The translations under genes and the position numbers were made by a program. Positions 33,189 through 45,380 of a stretch of 64,000 bases of DNA are shown here, piece by piece. Source of the stretch: Begonia masoniana (lineage: Eukaryota > Streptophyta > Magnoliopsida > Cucurbitales > Begoniaceae). Under the pieces are notes generated by a model that did not search any database, had not been told where the DNA came from, and saw only the letters and a list, made by a program, of their open reading frames with translations. The DNA is taken from the NCBI GenBank assembly GCA_022432975.1, contig CM039509.1, forward strand, positions 24,335,432 through 24,399,431, in the 5' to 3' direction. Each line of letters opens with the position of its first letter. Position 1 is the stretch's first letter.

Positions 33189-35817
33189 TGTAACAACCCC
33201 AGAAGGATCGTCACATAATCCGTATCTTTCTTAATCATCTAATCCTTGTTACTCACACATGATTCATTATCAGTAGTGTATTTCTTTTTTTTTTCTTGAA
33301 ACATAATTCAACTCGAGATGTCATATGCGATTCGCTAAGCCTCAATCGGCAAAGGAAAACATTACATATCTGCCGGCGGGCAGTACAATGTGTATCGGCT
33401 AGTGAAGGGAGAACTTTAAGCCATAGACTGCATCTACTGGCAGAATAATGAACCACATCTACCGGTCACTAGACGACAAGACCATGTTTATACCATCCGG
33501 TGGAGAAACTCTCTACATCAACCGATGAAATAAGGGTACATCATCCGGTGGTCATGTGCATCTCACGTGAATAATTAAAACATGACCCGGACACTAAACG
33601 ACAAATAACATTCTCATCATCCGGTGACTTATTACACTACATCTGCCGATCACTAGACGACAAAATAATACTCTCATCATCCGATGGCTTACACACTCTA
33701 CATCTGCCGATCGCTAGACGACAAAATAATACTTTCATCACCCGATGGCTTACACACTCTACATCTGCCAATCGCTAGACGACAAATAATACTTTCATCA
33801 TCTGATGGCTTATTACACTACATCTGCCGATCACTAGACGACAAAATAACACTCTCATCATCTGATGGCTTACACTCTCTACATCTGCCGATCGCTAGAC
33901 AACAAAATAATAATTTCATCATCCAATGGCTTATTACACTACATCTGCCGATCACTAGACGACAAAATAACACTATAATCATCAAGCATCTTCATCCGAT
34001 AGAACATATCACAATTCACCCGATTATTAACTTAGTAACTATAAACCTCAAAGAGTAACAATCATAAACTCATCTACAATATGCATAGCGGAAGACAAAC
34101 AAAACAAACCATTCATTAATCCTTAAAATCGTATTCAGACTCTAAAGACAAGCTCTTCAAATCCAATTCCCATTGTTATAAGAAATTCTGTTTTATTTTA
34201 GTCATCTGTTCATGGTAAACTTTTCTGACTTACTATGAGCATAACCAGGGAGTTTAGTTGCCTATCCAGCCTTCACTGTCACACTGAGCATCCTCCAGCA
34301 ACCAAGCTTAGACATCCTCATTAACCTTGAGTTCCTCACCTAAAAAACTCGTCACCTACATCATAAGGTTTAAACTATAAGCCTAATGCTTAGTAAAGAA
34401 TGCAACACTAACATGGATGCATGAATGCATAATTTGGGAAAATCACATGTTCATAAGTCTTTTCTTGTTCATGTCTTTGCCCGTAATCATCATTCATAGT
34501 CATGGATCATATTCATCATTCATAGTCATTGATCATAATCATCATTCATGATCATTTTTCATATCCATCATTGACAGTCTTTGATCATATTCATCATTCA
34601 TAGTCTTTGATCATATTCATCATTCATAGTTTTTTATCATATTCTTTGTTTAGGTTGTGTGGATCAAGAGAGGATTTGTGCCGGTAAAGGGGGTTCGACA
34701 GTGAGTTTGATCTTGTTCCCTACTGCGGGTCGTATTCATATGTCCTTCTTTGGACTGTGACATACGCCGAACCGCCCCCAACCCTCACTTAATCCACGTT
34801 GCATAAATCTTATATATATACATATATACATTCATATCTTGTTCATGAAAACATGTGTTAAAACATTTTCTTATGCTTGAGAAACATTCGTGATGCATGA
34901 ACATGAGAACTTTTAACTCATCAAACTATGACAAGGATCACACCAGAGGAGACAACTTCACATTTACTAGCAGATCATCACATAGTATAACTCACAACAT
35001 ACATAAATCCTTCAAGTGCAGACAAACTCATTATCGTAAGGTAAACATTAGACATCTCAACCTAGTACTCCCACGATGTAGGGCTCTATTAGCCGGAAAT
35101 CTTAATACATTCACTTACCTGGTCTCCTTAGCACTTGAGCTCTTTTCTCTTCAAACTTCTTCACCTAAAACATATACATTGCAGTAGTTAAAACAAAATC
35201 CTAATAGTTCCAATCTCAACTCAAGTTATCCTAAGATTTAATAGCTAAAGTCATTCCCGAATCCTTAGTCTAATACCCTGTGTAGTTTAAAATCCAAAAC
35301 CAAAACAGACTGATTCAATTATCGATAACTCAGAGATGGTTGTTCTAAATGTCCAGAATCGATTTGATAAGAGCATTTCCACTCACAGATTCCAAATGTT
35401 CTTATTATTAGTCGGCCACTGGAAAATCCAAAACTCCAATGCCGAGTAGAAAACAAGGCTAACAAGCTAACAGATAGCTACATTGACTATTGCATACCTC
35501 GGCACAGAGTAGTCGAGTGGTGGCAGAGAAACCGATCATCAAAGAGGGTATGCTGGAAGCAGGGAGTAAGAGCTTGGGAGAGAAGAAATCGCTGAAAAGG
35601 AAGGTGTCGGCTATAGGGGTTCAAGTGAGGTTTAAATCATTTCTTTTTCTTTATATATCGATCATCACCCTCCATTATTACAACTTTACCACCCAACCTA
35701 GTTTAAATCCACATGAAATTAATTATTCTTGGAATAAATCCTAAACTGTAAAGATTAAATATTCATGACCGTTAATACAGTTAAGAAAATCACCTGGCCA
35801 TCATCTCGGGTGTTACA
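33189..35817 (-). repeat. 5' LTR of element C
   Basis: 2629 bp; TATA-like TATATAAAG at 35649-35657. Tandem repeat at about 33590-33985, with some units altered compared with the left LTR. Confidence 0.93.
34356..35118 (-). promoter_or_regulatory. LTR intron-like module, 5' LTR of C
   Basis: Donor at 35113-35122, first hairpin GGCT-loop-AGCC, acceptor TGATGTAG/GTG at 34353-34363; 763 nt. It is longer than the left copy mainly through extra TTCATCATTCATAGTC-type repeats near 34500-34630. Confidence 0.6.
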
Positions 35818-36183
35818 GTCTGTCGCAAGTAATTTTCATACCCAGAATTTGTTTTGTAGGTCCCAAGTCTTTCATCGTAAAAGACTTACTGAGCTCTCTC
35901 TTCAACATGTCAATCTTCTTGACGTCTTGACTCACAATTAACATTTCATCTACGTACAATAATAGAATGATGAAATCATCACTAGCGTCTCTTTTCGTAA
36001 ATACACAGTGGTCATAATTAGTTATATTGAATCCTTGGCTTTTCATGAAAGAATGAAATTTTACCACTATCTCAGTTCTTGTTTCAAGCTGTATAAGCTT
36101 TTCTTTAGTCTATAAACAAGATGCCTTTTATCTTTGACTTTAAATCCCTTGGGTTGTTTCATGTATATTTCTTCTTCCAAATT
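35818..36183 (-). pseudogene. Copia reverse transcriptase fragment (second part)
   Basis: Minus strand encodes MKSQGF...DHCVFTKR and ILLLYVDEMLIV, the copia YVDD-box region with E in place of the second D, then KSFTMKDLGP. The upstream edge (36120-36180) gives EEEIYMKQPKGF. It continues at 37444 after a Cassandra insertion and into 16485 after element C. Confidence 0.9.
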
Positions 36184-37443
36184 TGTAACGACCCCTTTTC
36201 CCAGCAAGATATTGTTCGCTCGTCGTAGCCCAATATCCTCCCCTTACGGCTTTGTTTGGAGAGGACTTCCCAGTCGGTCACCCAACCTGATACTACTCTC
36301 GCCGAAGCACTTTTAACTTCGGAGTTCTTATGGGATCTGTTGTCAATTGTGCTCCAAAACACGTCTTACTATCTTGGGAGGGTCTCTTTACATATTTTTC
36401 ATTTCCACATACTTCCCCAAGTGATGTGGGATTGTGACGACCCCATTTTTACGACCCGTCACCTTTCGATTTGCCCGCGTGGACGTACCGCCATCTGCGT
36501 TTTGTTTCGTGCAGCTATCATACACATACATATACATCCGGGTCCTCACAATCACCCCTCTCGGGGGCCCAACATCCTCGTTGGCCACATTTCTGGTTGG
36601 GTATAGGCTCTGATACCATTTGTAACGACCTATTTTTCCAGTAAGATATTGTCCGCTCTGGGATTGGGCCGTAGCCCAAAATCATCCCCTCACGGCTTTG
36701 TTTTGCGAGGACTTCCCAGTCGGTCACCCAACCTGGTACTACTCTTGCCGAATCACTTTTAACTTCGGAGTTCTTATGGGATCTGTTGTCAATTGTGCTC
36801 CAAAACGCGTATTGCTATATTGGGAGGACTCTTTATATATGTTTCATTTCCACATATTTCCCCAAGCGATGTGGGATGGTGACGACCTCCTTTTTACGAC
36901 CCGTCACCTTTTGGTTCGCCCGTGTGGACGTACTGCCATCCGAGTTCCGATTTGTGCAGCCATCGTACACATACTTACATATCTGGGTCATCACAATCAC
37001 CCTCCCTCGGGGGCCCAACGTCCTCGTTGGCCACATTTTTGATTGGGTACAGGCTCTGATACCATTTGTAACGACCCATTTTCCCAGCAAGAAATTGTCC
37101 GCTCTAGAGATTGGGCCGTAGCCCAATATCCTCCCCTCACGACTTTGTTTGGCGAGGACTTCCCATTCGGTCACCCAACCTGATACTACTCTCGCCGAAG
37201 CACTTTTAACTTCGAAGTTCTTATGAGATCCGTTGTCAATTGTGCTCCAAAATGCGTCTTACTATCTCGGGAGGGTCTCTTTACATATGTTTCATTTCTA
37301 CATACTTCCCCAAGCGATGTGGGATTGTGACGAACCCCTTTTTATGACCCGTCACCTTCCGGTTCGCCTGCTTGGATGTAATGCCATCTGGATTCTGGTT
37401 CGTGCAGCCATCGTACACATACTTACACAACCGGATCATCATA
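36184..37443 (-). mobile_element. Cassandra: Tandem Cassandra: three LTRs, two internal domains
   Basis: LTRs 36184-36550, 36621-36995 and 37067-37443 are separated by two 70-71-bp internal domains, each with a purine-rich tract and a TGGTATCAGAGCC-type primer site. Each LTR has a 5S-like promoter block (about 36261-36338, 36706-36785, 37153-37232). Flanks AAATT and AAATC are the TSD with one change; they interrupt the copia residues GDLEEEIYM. The LTR-int-LTR-int-LTR form is expected from unequal recombination between LTRs. The three LTRs differ from one another, so this is not recent. Confidence 0.92.
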
Positions 37444-37687
37444 AAATCTCCATGAAAGAGTGCAGTTTTTACATCAAATTATTGAATCTAGAGATTTAAA
37501 CAAGCAACCAAACCCAAAATTGTTCCGAGAGATGTCATCTTCACAAGTGGAGAGAAAATTTCATCAAAATCAACAATTTTCTTCTTACTGTATTCTTTCA
37601 CAACTAATCTAACTTTATGTCTTAGCTGTGAGCAACTGTCGTCATATTTCAAATTGTAGACTCATTTATTTTTCAGAGCTCGCTTGC
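37444..37687 (-). pseudogene. Copia reverse transcriptase fragment (first part)
   Basis: Minus strand encodes the start of the copia RT domain, including DVKTAFLHGD just before the Cassandra insertion. Element E interrupts upstream at 37688. Confidence 0.85.
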
Positions 37688-39793
37688 TGTAACACCCGGC
37701 ATCTTTGGCCAGGAAATTATCCCTCGAATTATCGAACGGGATTAGATTTATATTAATATAATGAATGTTTTGGCTAGATTTGTTGGGATGTTTAGTGGAA
37801 AACTAAACAAAAGTGTAACCAAAACAAATCATTTAGTTAGAAAACCAATGGAGTGACAATTTAGGTAGGAATTAAGATTGGTAGGAGGAAGCCAATGGAT
37901 GAGAGCCAAGTGTCCAGGCTTGTTGAAGAAGCCAAGCCCTCCCTTTCTCTTTCTCTTCTCTACGTGAAACCCTCCTAATTTCTCTTCTCTGTTTCTCTTC
38001 ACTCCTCTCTAAATTCTCTCTCCCAGACGACGAACGACCATCGAAGCTCCTCCGATCTCCCTAGTTTCTTTCTATTTCGCTGCCTAAGGTAGTCATCTAC
38101 TAAAGTTAATGAGTTTGGACAAGTTAAACGTTAGTTTTCTTGAAGTTTTAGGGTTAATGTCCGATCGTGCATGATGTAGATCCGTGGATCGCTGAGGACT
38201 TACGATCAACATTGCAACTCACAGACAACAGGTAAGTTCATGCGTATAAGTTGGCCCTTACTAGGTTTTGGTTCGGGTAGTTAGGTCATAGGTTATGTTT
38301 TAAGTCAAACGTGATCTGTTTCACGTCTTGCTTTTATTCTGTCGCCTGTATATGTTAAGTTTAAGCACCGTGTCTATTCATGCATACACGTTTTTCTTGA
38401 AAGTCATGTAAATGTTTTAAGCACGAGATTTGAAGTTATGAAAGTTAAAAATGTGAATGTAATGTGCGGTTAAGTGTGGAATGAGGACTGACATCCTGTC
38501 ATGTACTCCTGTTGCGCCAGCTCCTCTACCCACTTATACCTTCCTGTCCAGTGAAACGTAATGTAATGTAATGTTCATGTATTTCAAAAGTTCATGCATA
38601 GCATATGCATCACAGTATTTCATGTTCTTACTGAGCTCTAGGCTTATAGTTTAACTCCTTGTTGTAGGTATGGATCCTCTAGATGAGGATTTTGTGCCTC
38701 AGGCCAATGAATAGGTGGTTGGTGGCACGAGCTTTCAGGGGTGGTTGCGGCAGCCAGACACATTTCTGACCAGAGAGAGTGAAGTGTTTATGTTTTTACA
38801 ATTTCTGTTTGGTGAATTCTTAAAGTTTATGTCAAGTTCTGTACAGCTTCTGAGATTTTAAAACTGTGTACAGACTTTGTGTTGATATTTTAAAACTATG
38901 TTTTGAATCGAGTTTTTGAAGTTTGAAGCTTTTTGTGTCAAGTGATGTAAACTGTCAAACAGAGAGGTAGCCGATCGATCGGCTGTGGTAGCAGATTGAT
39001 CAGTGAGGTGTTTCTCTTTTAAAACTGTCGTCCATTCTGCCGTTTAAATTCAAACGTCCAACGTTCATTCTGCCTTCAAAAATTGTTGCCCATTTTGTTC
39101 TGTAAAATAGTCGTCCACGTCCATTCTGCCTTCAAAAAAATAGTTGCCCATTTTGTTCTGTAAAATGTTTGTCCACGCTGTTCTTTAAAACAGTCATCCA
39201 TGCTGCCCTTTTAAAATAGTTGTCCACTCTGTTCCTTAAAACAGTAGTCCAGTTCTGCAGTTGTCCACAGTACTCGCCCATCGAGTAATTGTTTCAAGTA
39301 TTTGGCTAAGTGTTAGTCTTCCATTCTGTCTTTCAATTCTGTCGTCCATTCCGCTTGTTATTTTTAAATGTCCAAAGTCCATTCTGTCTTTCAATTCTGT
39401 CTTCCATTCTGTCTTTCAATTCTGTCGTCCATTCTGCCGTCTATTTTAAACGTCCAAGGTCCATTCTGCCTTTTATTTGAAACGTCCATGGCTTCTGTTG
39501 TCCACAGATTTTGCCTTTCATTTCAAACGTCCACAGTTACTGCCTTTTATTTTAAACGTCCACAGGCTTCTGTTGTCTACTGGTTTTTTTTGCCTTTGAT
39601 TTCAAATGTCCACAGCTTCTGCATTTCTGTCGTCCACGACTTCTGGACTTCTGTCGTCCACAACTTCTGCATTTCTGTTTTCGATTTTATGCCTTTGATT
39701 TTATGTCTGGCCATTAAAAAAAAAAAATAATCCACGTTTTAAAAATGTCCGGAGTGAGGCCCTTCGACCCCGATCAGGTTTGGGGGCGTCACA
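37688..39793 (+). repeat. 5' LTR of element E
   Basis: Begins TGTAACACCCGGC and ends GGGGGCGTCACA. It carries a palindromic GCCGATCGATCGGC near 38969-38982 and a (T/C)GTCCA-rich segment to 39700. In this copy the first hairpin after the donor is deleted (GGCCCTTACTAGG). Confidence 0.93.
38232..38667 (+). promoter_or_regulatory. LTR intron-like module, 5' LTR of E
   Basis: CAACAG/GTAAGT at 38226-38237; CTTACTGAGC-TCTAG-GCTTA hairpin; TTGTTGTAG/GTATGG acceptor-like site at 38659-38673; 436 nt, the shortest example. The first hairpin and the CCTACA strand are missing here but present in the 3' LTR. Confidence 0.55.
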
Positions 39794-39797
39794 GTAA

Positions 39798-39810
39798 TGG
39801 TATCAAAGCC
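39798..39810 (+). promoter_or_regulatory. Primer binding site of E
   Basis: TGGTATCAAAGCC, 4 nt after the LTR end; initiator-Met tRNA type with one difference. Confidence 0.92.
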
Positions 39811-39882
39811 GCCAGGTTTTAAAAGTGGTTCTAGAGAACTGTCTGGTTGTGCAACCCGCCACGTGAGATCGCTCCACCAACT

Positions 39883-39939
39883 GTAAGTGTTTAAATTCTT
39901 GAAAAAGTTCTGTTTATTAAATTTAATTATTGTTTATAG
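39883..39939 (+). promoter_or_regulatory. Short leader intron-like segment of E
   Basis: CAACT/GTAAGTGTTTAAA to TTATTGTTTATAG/G, 57 nt, ending 13 nt before the gag ATG. Confidence 0.55.
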
Positions 39940-39952
39940 GATTTTCTTAGAA

Positions 39953-40999
39953 ATGGTGAGAGGACATCAGGATGAAGCAAACAATAGTGCCAGTGCCATC
40001 GACCGTTTAACCGAACTGGTGGGTGTACAATCTCGCATGATAGAACGCATGATGGCGAGAGAGGATAATAGGAATAACAATAATCATGGGAGTGCTCCAC
40101 GTGACACCAGTTGAGGCAAATTTTAACGGCTTCAACCACCAACGTTCGATCGGCAATCAACAGACCCAGCTCACGCTGAGGAATGGATCTGGCATATCGA
40201 ACGAATGTTCAACTACGCAGAGGTGGAAGAAAGCAAGAAAGTGATATGTGCCACGTTCCATCTTACCAAGAATGTAGGATTTTGGTGGGACACTATCCAG
40301 ACAACAACAGTAGCATTAAGCTGGGAAGGATTCAAAAAGATCTTCTACGAGAAGTACTTCGACCGCAGTGTGAGGAAGGAGAAGATAATCGAATTCTCCC
40401 AACTATGCCAATTTGGATCGGTGGCTGAGTATGTTCAAAAGTTCGAGTCACTGTCTCGCTACGCACCTCATCTGGTGTCCACCAACGAAAACAAGTTACA
40501 CCAGTTCATCTAGGGTCTAAAGATGGACCTTTTACGGGGAATCACGACTGGGGGTTTTGACGAGGCACCATATACAAAGGTGGTGGCCAAAGCTTATCAG
40601 TTGGAAACCTTAGAGACGAAGTTCCAGAGACAGAGGGATTCATCAGAAAGGTTCTATCAGGATGTTCTTCAGCAACAGCAAGGTCGTGATTGGCAACCAC
40701 AGCAGCAAGTAAATTGGGGCGTGAAGCGGCCCAATGAGATTGCTGCTTATCAGGATAAGGGGAAAAGACCAATGAGGGATCCTCAACTTCCTGCATGCCC
40801 GCGTTGCTAGAAAAGTCACAGAGGTGAATGCAGACTCCTTACCGGCCATTGCTTTCGATGCGGCAAAGAGGGCCATCACGTCCGGGATTGTCCAATGCCT
40901 GACACGAGACCGAATCATGCTGTGCCAAGGGTTTTTTCATTAACAGAGAACGACGATGATGCCCAGCACACAGCGATCGCAGGTACGGTCCCATTGTAG
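39953..40999 (+). pseudogene. gag: Gag of element E with in-frame stops
   Basis: MVRGHQDE at 39953 opens a frame that stays in register to TAG at 40997. It shows the capsid region (WWDTIQT, FYEKYFDRSV, FESLSRYAP), a Q-rich linker and the zinc knuckle CFRCGKEGHHVRDC near 40855-40896. Four nonsense codons interrupt it (40112, near 40124, 40511, 40808) with no frameshift, so decay is by point mutation. The frame ends where the protease starts in A; the next bases already belong to the pre-LTR end, so pol was removed cleanly. Confidence 0.9.
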
Positions 41000-41064
41000 A
41001 AGTTCATAAAATAGAGAACCTTAGGATGAGGGAAAAAGGGACTAAGAGACCCTTAAGTCTAAGC

Positions 41065-41102
41065 GAATTTTGGGGACAAAATTTCCATTAAGGTGGGTGG
41101 AA
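41065..41102 (+). promoter_or_regulatory. Polypurine tract and stem-loop of E
   Basis: AATTTTG-GGGA-CAAAATT (41066-41083) followed by AAGGTGGGTGGAA abutting the 3' LTR. Same hairpin-plus-tract arrangement as A, D and F. Confidence 0.85.
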
Positions 41103-43652
41103 TGTAACATCCGGCATTTTTGGCCATGAAATTATCCCTCGAATTATCGAACGGGATTAGATTTATATTAATATAATGAATGTTTTGGTGAAATTTGTTG
41201 GGATGTTTAGTGGAAAACTAAACAAAACTGTAACAAAAAAAAATCATTTAGTTAGAAAATCAATGGAAGGGCAGTTTAGGTAGGAATTAAGGTTGGTGGG
41301 AGGAAGGCAATGGATGAGAGCCAAGTGTCCAGGCTTGTTGAAGAAGCCAAGCCCCCCTCTCTCTTTCTCTTCTCTACATGAAACCCTCCTCATTTCTCTT
41401 CTCTGTTTCTCTCCACTCCTCTCTGCATTCTCTCTCCCAGACGACGAACGACCATCGAAGATCCTCCGATCTCCCTAGTTTCTTTCTATTTCACTGCCTA
41501 AGGTAGTTATCTACTAAAGTTAACGAGTTTGGACAAGTTAAATGTTAGTTTTCTTGAAGTTTTAGGGTTAATGTCTGATTGTGCATGATGTAGATCCGTG
41601 GATCGCTGAGGACTTAGGATCAAAGCTCCAACTCACAGACAACATGTAAGTTCATGCGTATAAGTTGGCCCTTAAGGCCCTACAGCATGGAGATACTAGG
41701 TTTTGGTTTAGGTAGTTAGGTCATAGGTTATGTTTTAAGTTAAACGTGTTCTGTTTCACGTCTTGCTTTTATTCTGTTACCTGTATATGTTAAGTTTAAG
41801 CATCGTATCTGCTCATGCATACACGTTTTTCTTGAAAGTCATGTAAATGTTATAAGCACAAGATTTGAAGTTATGAAAGTTAAAAATGTGACTGTAATGT
41901 TTGGTTAAGTGTGGAATGGGGACTGACATCCTGTCATGTACTCCTGTTGTGGCATGTACTCCTGTTGCGCCAGCTCCTCTACCCACTTATACCTTCCTGT
42001 CCCATGAAACGTAATGTAATATAATGTTCATGTATTTCAAAAGTTCATGCATAGCATATATATCACTGCATTTCATGTTCTTACTGAGCTCTAGGCTCAT
42101 AGTTGAACTCCCTGTTGTAGGTATGGATCCTCTAGATGAGGATTTTGTGCCTCAGGCCGACGAATAGGTGGTTGGTGGCACGAGCTTTCAGGGGTTGTTG
42201 CGGCAGCCAGACACATTTCTGACCAGAGAGAGTGAAGTGTTTATGTTTTTACAATTTCTGTTTGGTGAATTCTTAAAGTTTATGTCAAGTTCTGTACAGC
42301 TTCTGAGATTTTAAAACTGTGTACAGACTTTGTGTTGATATTTTAAAACTATGTTTTGAATCGAGTTTTTGAAGTTTGAAGCTTTTTGTGTCAAGTGATG
42401 TAAACTGTCAAACAGAGAGGTAGCCGATCGATCGGCTGTGGTAGCAGATTGATCGGTGAGGTGTTTCTCTTTTAAAACTGTCGTCCATTCTGCCGTTTAA
42501 ATTCAAACGTCCAACGTTCATTCTGCCTTCAAAAATTGTTGCCCATTTTGTTCTGTAAAATAGTCGTCCACGTCCATTCTGCCTTCAAAAAAATAGTTGC
42601 CCATTTTGTTCTGTAAAACGTTTGTCCACGCTGTTCTTTAAAACAGTCGTCCACGCTGCCCTTTGAAAATAGTCTTCCACACTGTTCCTTAAAACAGTAG
42701 TCCAATTCTACAGTTGTCCACAGTATTCGCCCGTCGAGTAATTGTTTCAAGTATTTGGCTAAGTGTTAGTCGTCCATTCTGTCGTCTATTCTGCCTGTTA
42801 TTTTTAAATGTCCAAAGTCCATTCTGTCTTTCAATTATGTCGTCAATTCTGCCGTCTATTTTAAACGTCCAAAGTCCATTCTGTCTTTTATTTCAAACGT
42901 CCACAGCTTCTGTTGTCCACAGATTTTGCCTTTCATTTCAAACTTCCACGGTTACTGCCTTTTATTTTAAACGTTCTCAGGCTTCTGTTGTCTACTGTTT
43001 TGTTTTGCCTTTGATTTCAAACGTCAACAGCTTCTGCATTTCTGTCGTCCACGGCTTCTGGACTTCTGTCGTCCACAGCTTTTGGACTTCTGTCGTCCAC
43101 AACTTCTGCATTTTTGTCGTCCACGGCTTTTGGACTTCTGTCGTCCATAGATTCTTCATTTCTGTCGTCCACAGCTCCTGGACTTCTGTCGTCCACAGAT
43201 TCTACATTTTTGTTGTCCACAGCTTCTGCATTTCTGTTGTCCATAGCTTCTGTCATCCACTGTAGCTTCCCACTGTGTGACTTCCAGTTTACGTTTCCCA
43301 TTTTATTAAGTCTTCCACTGCATGTCTGTCGTCTATTCTGCCCTCGGTTTCTGTTGTCCACTCTGCCTTTTATTTAAAACCTCCAAATGCCAGAATCCTG
43401 TTTAAGTCGAAGTCAAGTCCTAGTGAAAATCCCAGAACTGTTTTCATTTCTCCCTGCCTTCTGTCTTTCTGTTTTACTTATGCCATCTATTTCTGTTGAC
43501 TATTTTAATTGTCTTCTAGTCTTCAATTTCAGGGGAGGTTTTCTCTGTCAAGGTTTTAAAAGTAAAAGTTCAAAAAAAAAAAAAAATAGTCCACGTTTTA
43601 AAAATGTCCGGAGTGAGGCCTTTTGACCCTGATCGGGTTTGGGGGCGTCACA
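41103..43652 (+). repeat. 3' LTR of element E
   Basis: 2550 bp, 444 bp longer than the 5' LTR. The intron-like module is at 41646-42120, with the donor changed to AACAT/GTAAGT, hairpin GGCCcttaaGGCC, CCTACAGCA pairing with TGTTGTAGG (one G-U), and second hairpin TGAGC-TCTAG-GCTCA. The rest of the extra length is a 24-bp repeat array and sequence near 43260-43600. Confidence 0.93.
43023..43257. repeat. 24-bp minisatellite in 3' LTR of E
   Basis: About nine to ten units of TTCTGTCGTCCACAGCTTNTGGAC type; the 5' LTR has about three at 39610-39680. The period is a multiple of three, so long incidental frames arise on both strands here. Confidence 0.88.
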
Positions 43653-45000
43653 CTTGCACTTAGGCAACTTTACCAATTCATATGTATGATCCTCATGCAA
43701 TGAATTTATTTCCTCTTGCATGACTTTTTGCCTTTGTGTCTTTTGTTCATGACACATAACAAAATAGTATGCACCACCGAATGTCTCATGTTGCATACTA
43801 TAGATATCTGTATGAACAAATCAAGAATCTGATGTCTCATGGAGGAGGTAGATACTCCGAAACTCAACCTTGTGAGATTTTCATGACAAACAATGCACAC
43901 AAGTCCTCAAATTCAAGTAGCTAAAACTTGGCAAAAATTGCTTCTTGACAAGTGTATGAAATCGCTTCTCACTAATGTGACCAAGTCTCTTATGCCAAAA
44001 TTCAATATCATTTGACTTCTCGGTGATATTTATTTCTTCTTTCCATAACTTTGTTTGTATGTAGTAAAGAGTATGTATTTTCTTTCCTCTGTCTATAACT
44101 AGAAACCAGTGGTGAGCTTCCATTTACTACCGCCAAAATAGTTAACAAAACTTTTATCATCTAGCTTACCAGTAGATATCAAATTCAGCCAGATACCTGG
44201 AACATGTTTAACATATTTCAATGTCAACTCACAGCCTGAATTGGTTTCCAGATTATTATCACCAATTCCAACAATGTTTGATGCACCATTGTTTCTTATC
44301 TTTACTCGACCATAATCACCACTAGTGTAGGATGAGAAGTATTCACCATGTGACGTAACATGATACGAAGCATCAGAATCAATAATCTAAGTACATGGTT
44401 AAAGTGTAAAATTCACACTACCTTCATCATAAGCAGTAATCACATCACCATCAACAGCAATTGCAGTAGTCTCTGTGTCACTGTTCTGCTCACTATCTTT
44501 CCCTCTGCATTGTTCTTTGTTCCATACTCTGCAATTCCTTTTCATATATCCTGGTTTTCCACAATGAAAAACATTTAATTATTTTTCCTTTCGACTTAGA
44601 TCTCCCTCTAGATGAACCCTTTTTATGTTGATCTTTACTTTGGCTTCGACCATGTCTTTTTTGTTTCTCACTAACAAAAGCACATCCACTAGAAGAATGA
44701 CTCTAATCCTTTCTTCTAACTTCCTCATTAAGTATACGATCTTTAACTATATCCAGAATTAATTTACCATTTGGCGCTGAGTTGCTAACTGTAACCACAA
44801 GTGTTCCCCAACTATCTGGCATAGAACTAAACAAAAGCAAAGCATGTAATTCATCATCTAATGTGATACCCATACCCAGCAGCTGATTCACTGAACCTTG
44901 AAACTTGCTCATGTGCTCCTTGATACTACGTCCATCCACAAATTTCAAATTCACTAGCCTTTTAATTAAAAGCTTTATTCTAAATACTTCAACTTTCAAA
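43653..45000 (-). pseudogene. Copia gag, protease and pre-integrase remnant
   Basis: Minus strand, from upstream: Gag segment with KFVDGRSIKEHMSKFQ (about 44999-44703); a zinc-knuckle remnant HCGKPGYMKRNC near 44570 with a frameshift at its first cysteine; protease segment DSDASYHVT near 44385, where family members have DSGAS; pre-integrase WHKRLGHISEKRF...CVHC near 44000; then a jump from an integrase-start remnant (FGGAYYFV) to the RT start (EEINSLHEDHTYELVKLPK) near 43770, so the integrase catalytic core is deleted. Multiple frame breaks; not functional. Confidence 0.88.
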
Positions 45001-45365
45001 CAGTGACTCTAATTTCTTCCACATTTGATCAGCTCTAGTCTGTGTAGCAATACGGTGAAACACACTTGCATCAACCCAACATCTGATATAAGTAACACAT
45101 TTTTGATGCATCAATTCCCAATCTCCAATTGTCTTGCATTTCGATCTCGTTGCATCCCCATCAATTGGCTCATGAAGATCTTTACAAAAAAAACATATCT
45201 TCCATCATAGGTTTCCACATATGATAATTGTCAGACTTCAATTTTATCATGGAGCACAAATCCTCAGCTATTTTAATTCACACAAGAAATCAAAAAAAAA
45301 AAAATTAAAATCACAAAGTTTATTGACCGTGGTGAAATCTGAACAAACTTGACATCTAGCAATTT

Positions 45366-45378
45366 GGCTCTAATACCA
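45366..45378 (-). promoter_or_regulatory. Primer binding site of the copia element
   Basis: Minus strand TGGTATTAGAGCC, 2 nt from the LTR; initiator-Met tRNA type. Confidence 0.88.
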
Positions 45379-45380
45379 CT

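Larger units (their letters stand above)
16486..35817 (-). mobile_element. Element C: degenerate chromovirus related to A, split by element B
   Basis: LTRs 16486-19091 and 33189-35817 flank an internal region 19092-33188 that contains element B (20965-30440). The flanking duplications are ATCTG (16481-16485) and GTCTG (35818-35822), one mismatch, consistent with age. Without B the element is about 9.85 kb. Domain order and protein sequence are close to A, but coding is broken by several stops and two frameshifts, so C is not autonomous now. Confidence 0.93.
37688..43652 (+). mobile_element. Element E: gag-only, non-autonomous gypsy element (TR-GAG-like)
   Basis: Perfect TSD CTTGC (37683-37687, 43653-43657). 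LTRs 37688-39793 (2106 bp) and 41103-43652 (2550 bp) flank a 1309-bp internal domain with primer site, gag remnant and polypurine tract but no pol. It inserted into copia pol. The structure matches the described class of terminal-repeat elements carrying only GAG. Confidence 0.94.

Noticed and set aside
42714..43265. 183-residue frame with VVHSFWTS-type repeats
   Set aside because: Produced by the 24-bp minisatellite, whose period is a multiple of three; the complementary frame is open for the same reason.
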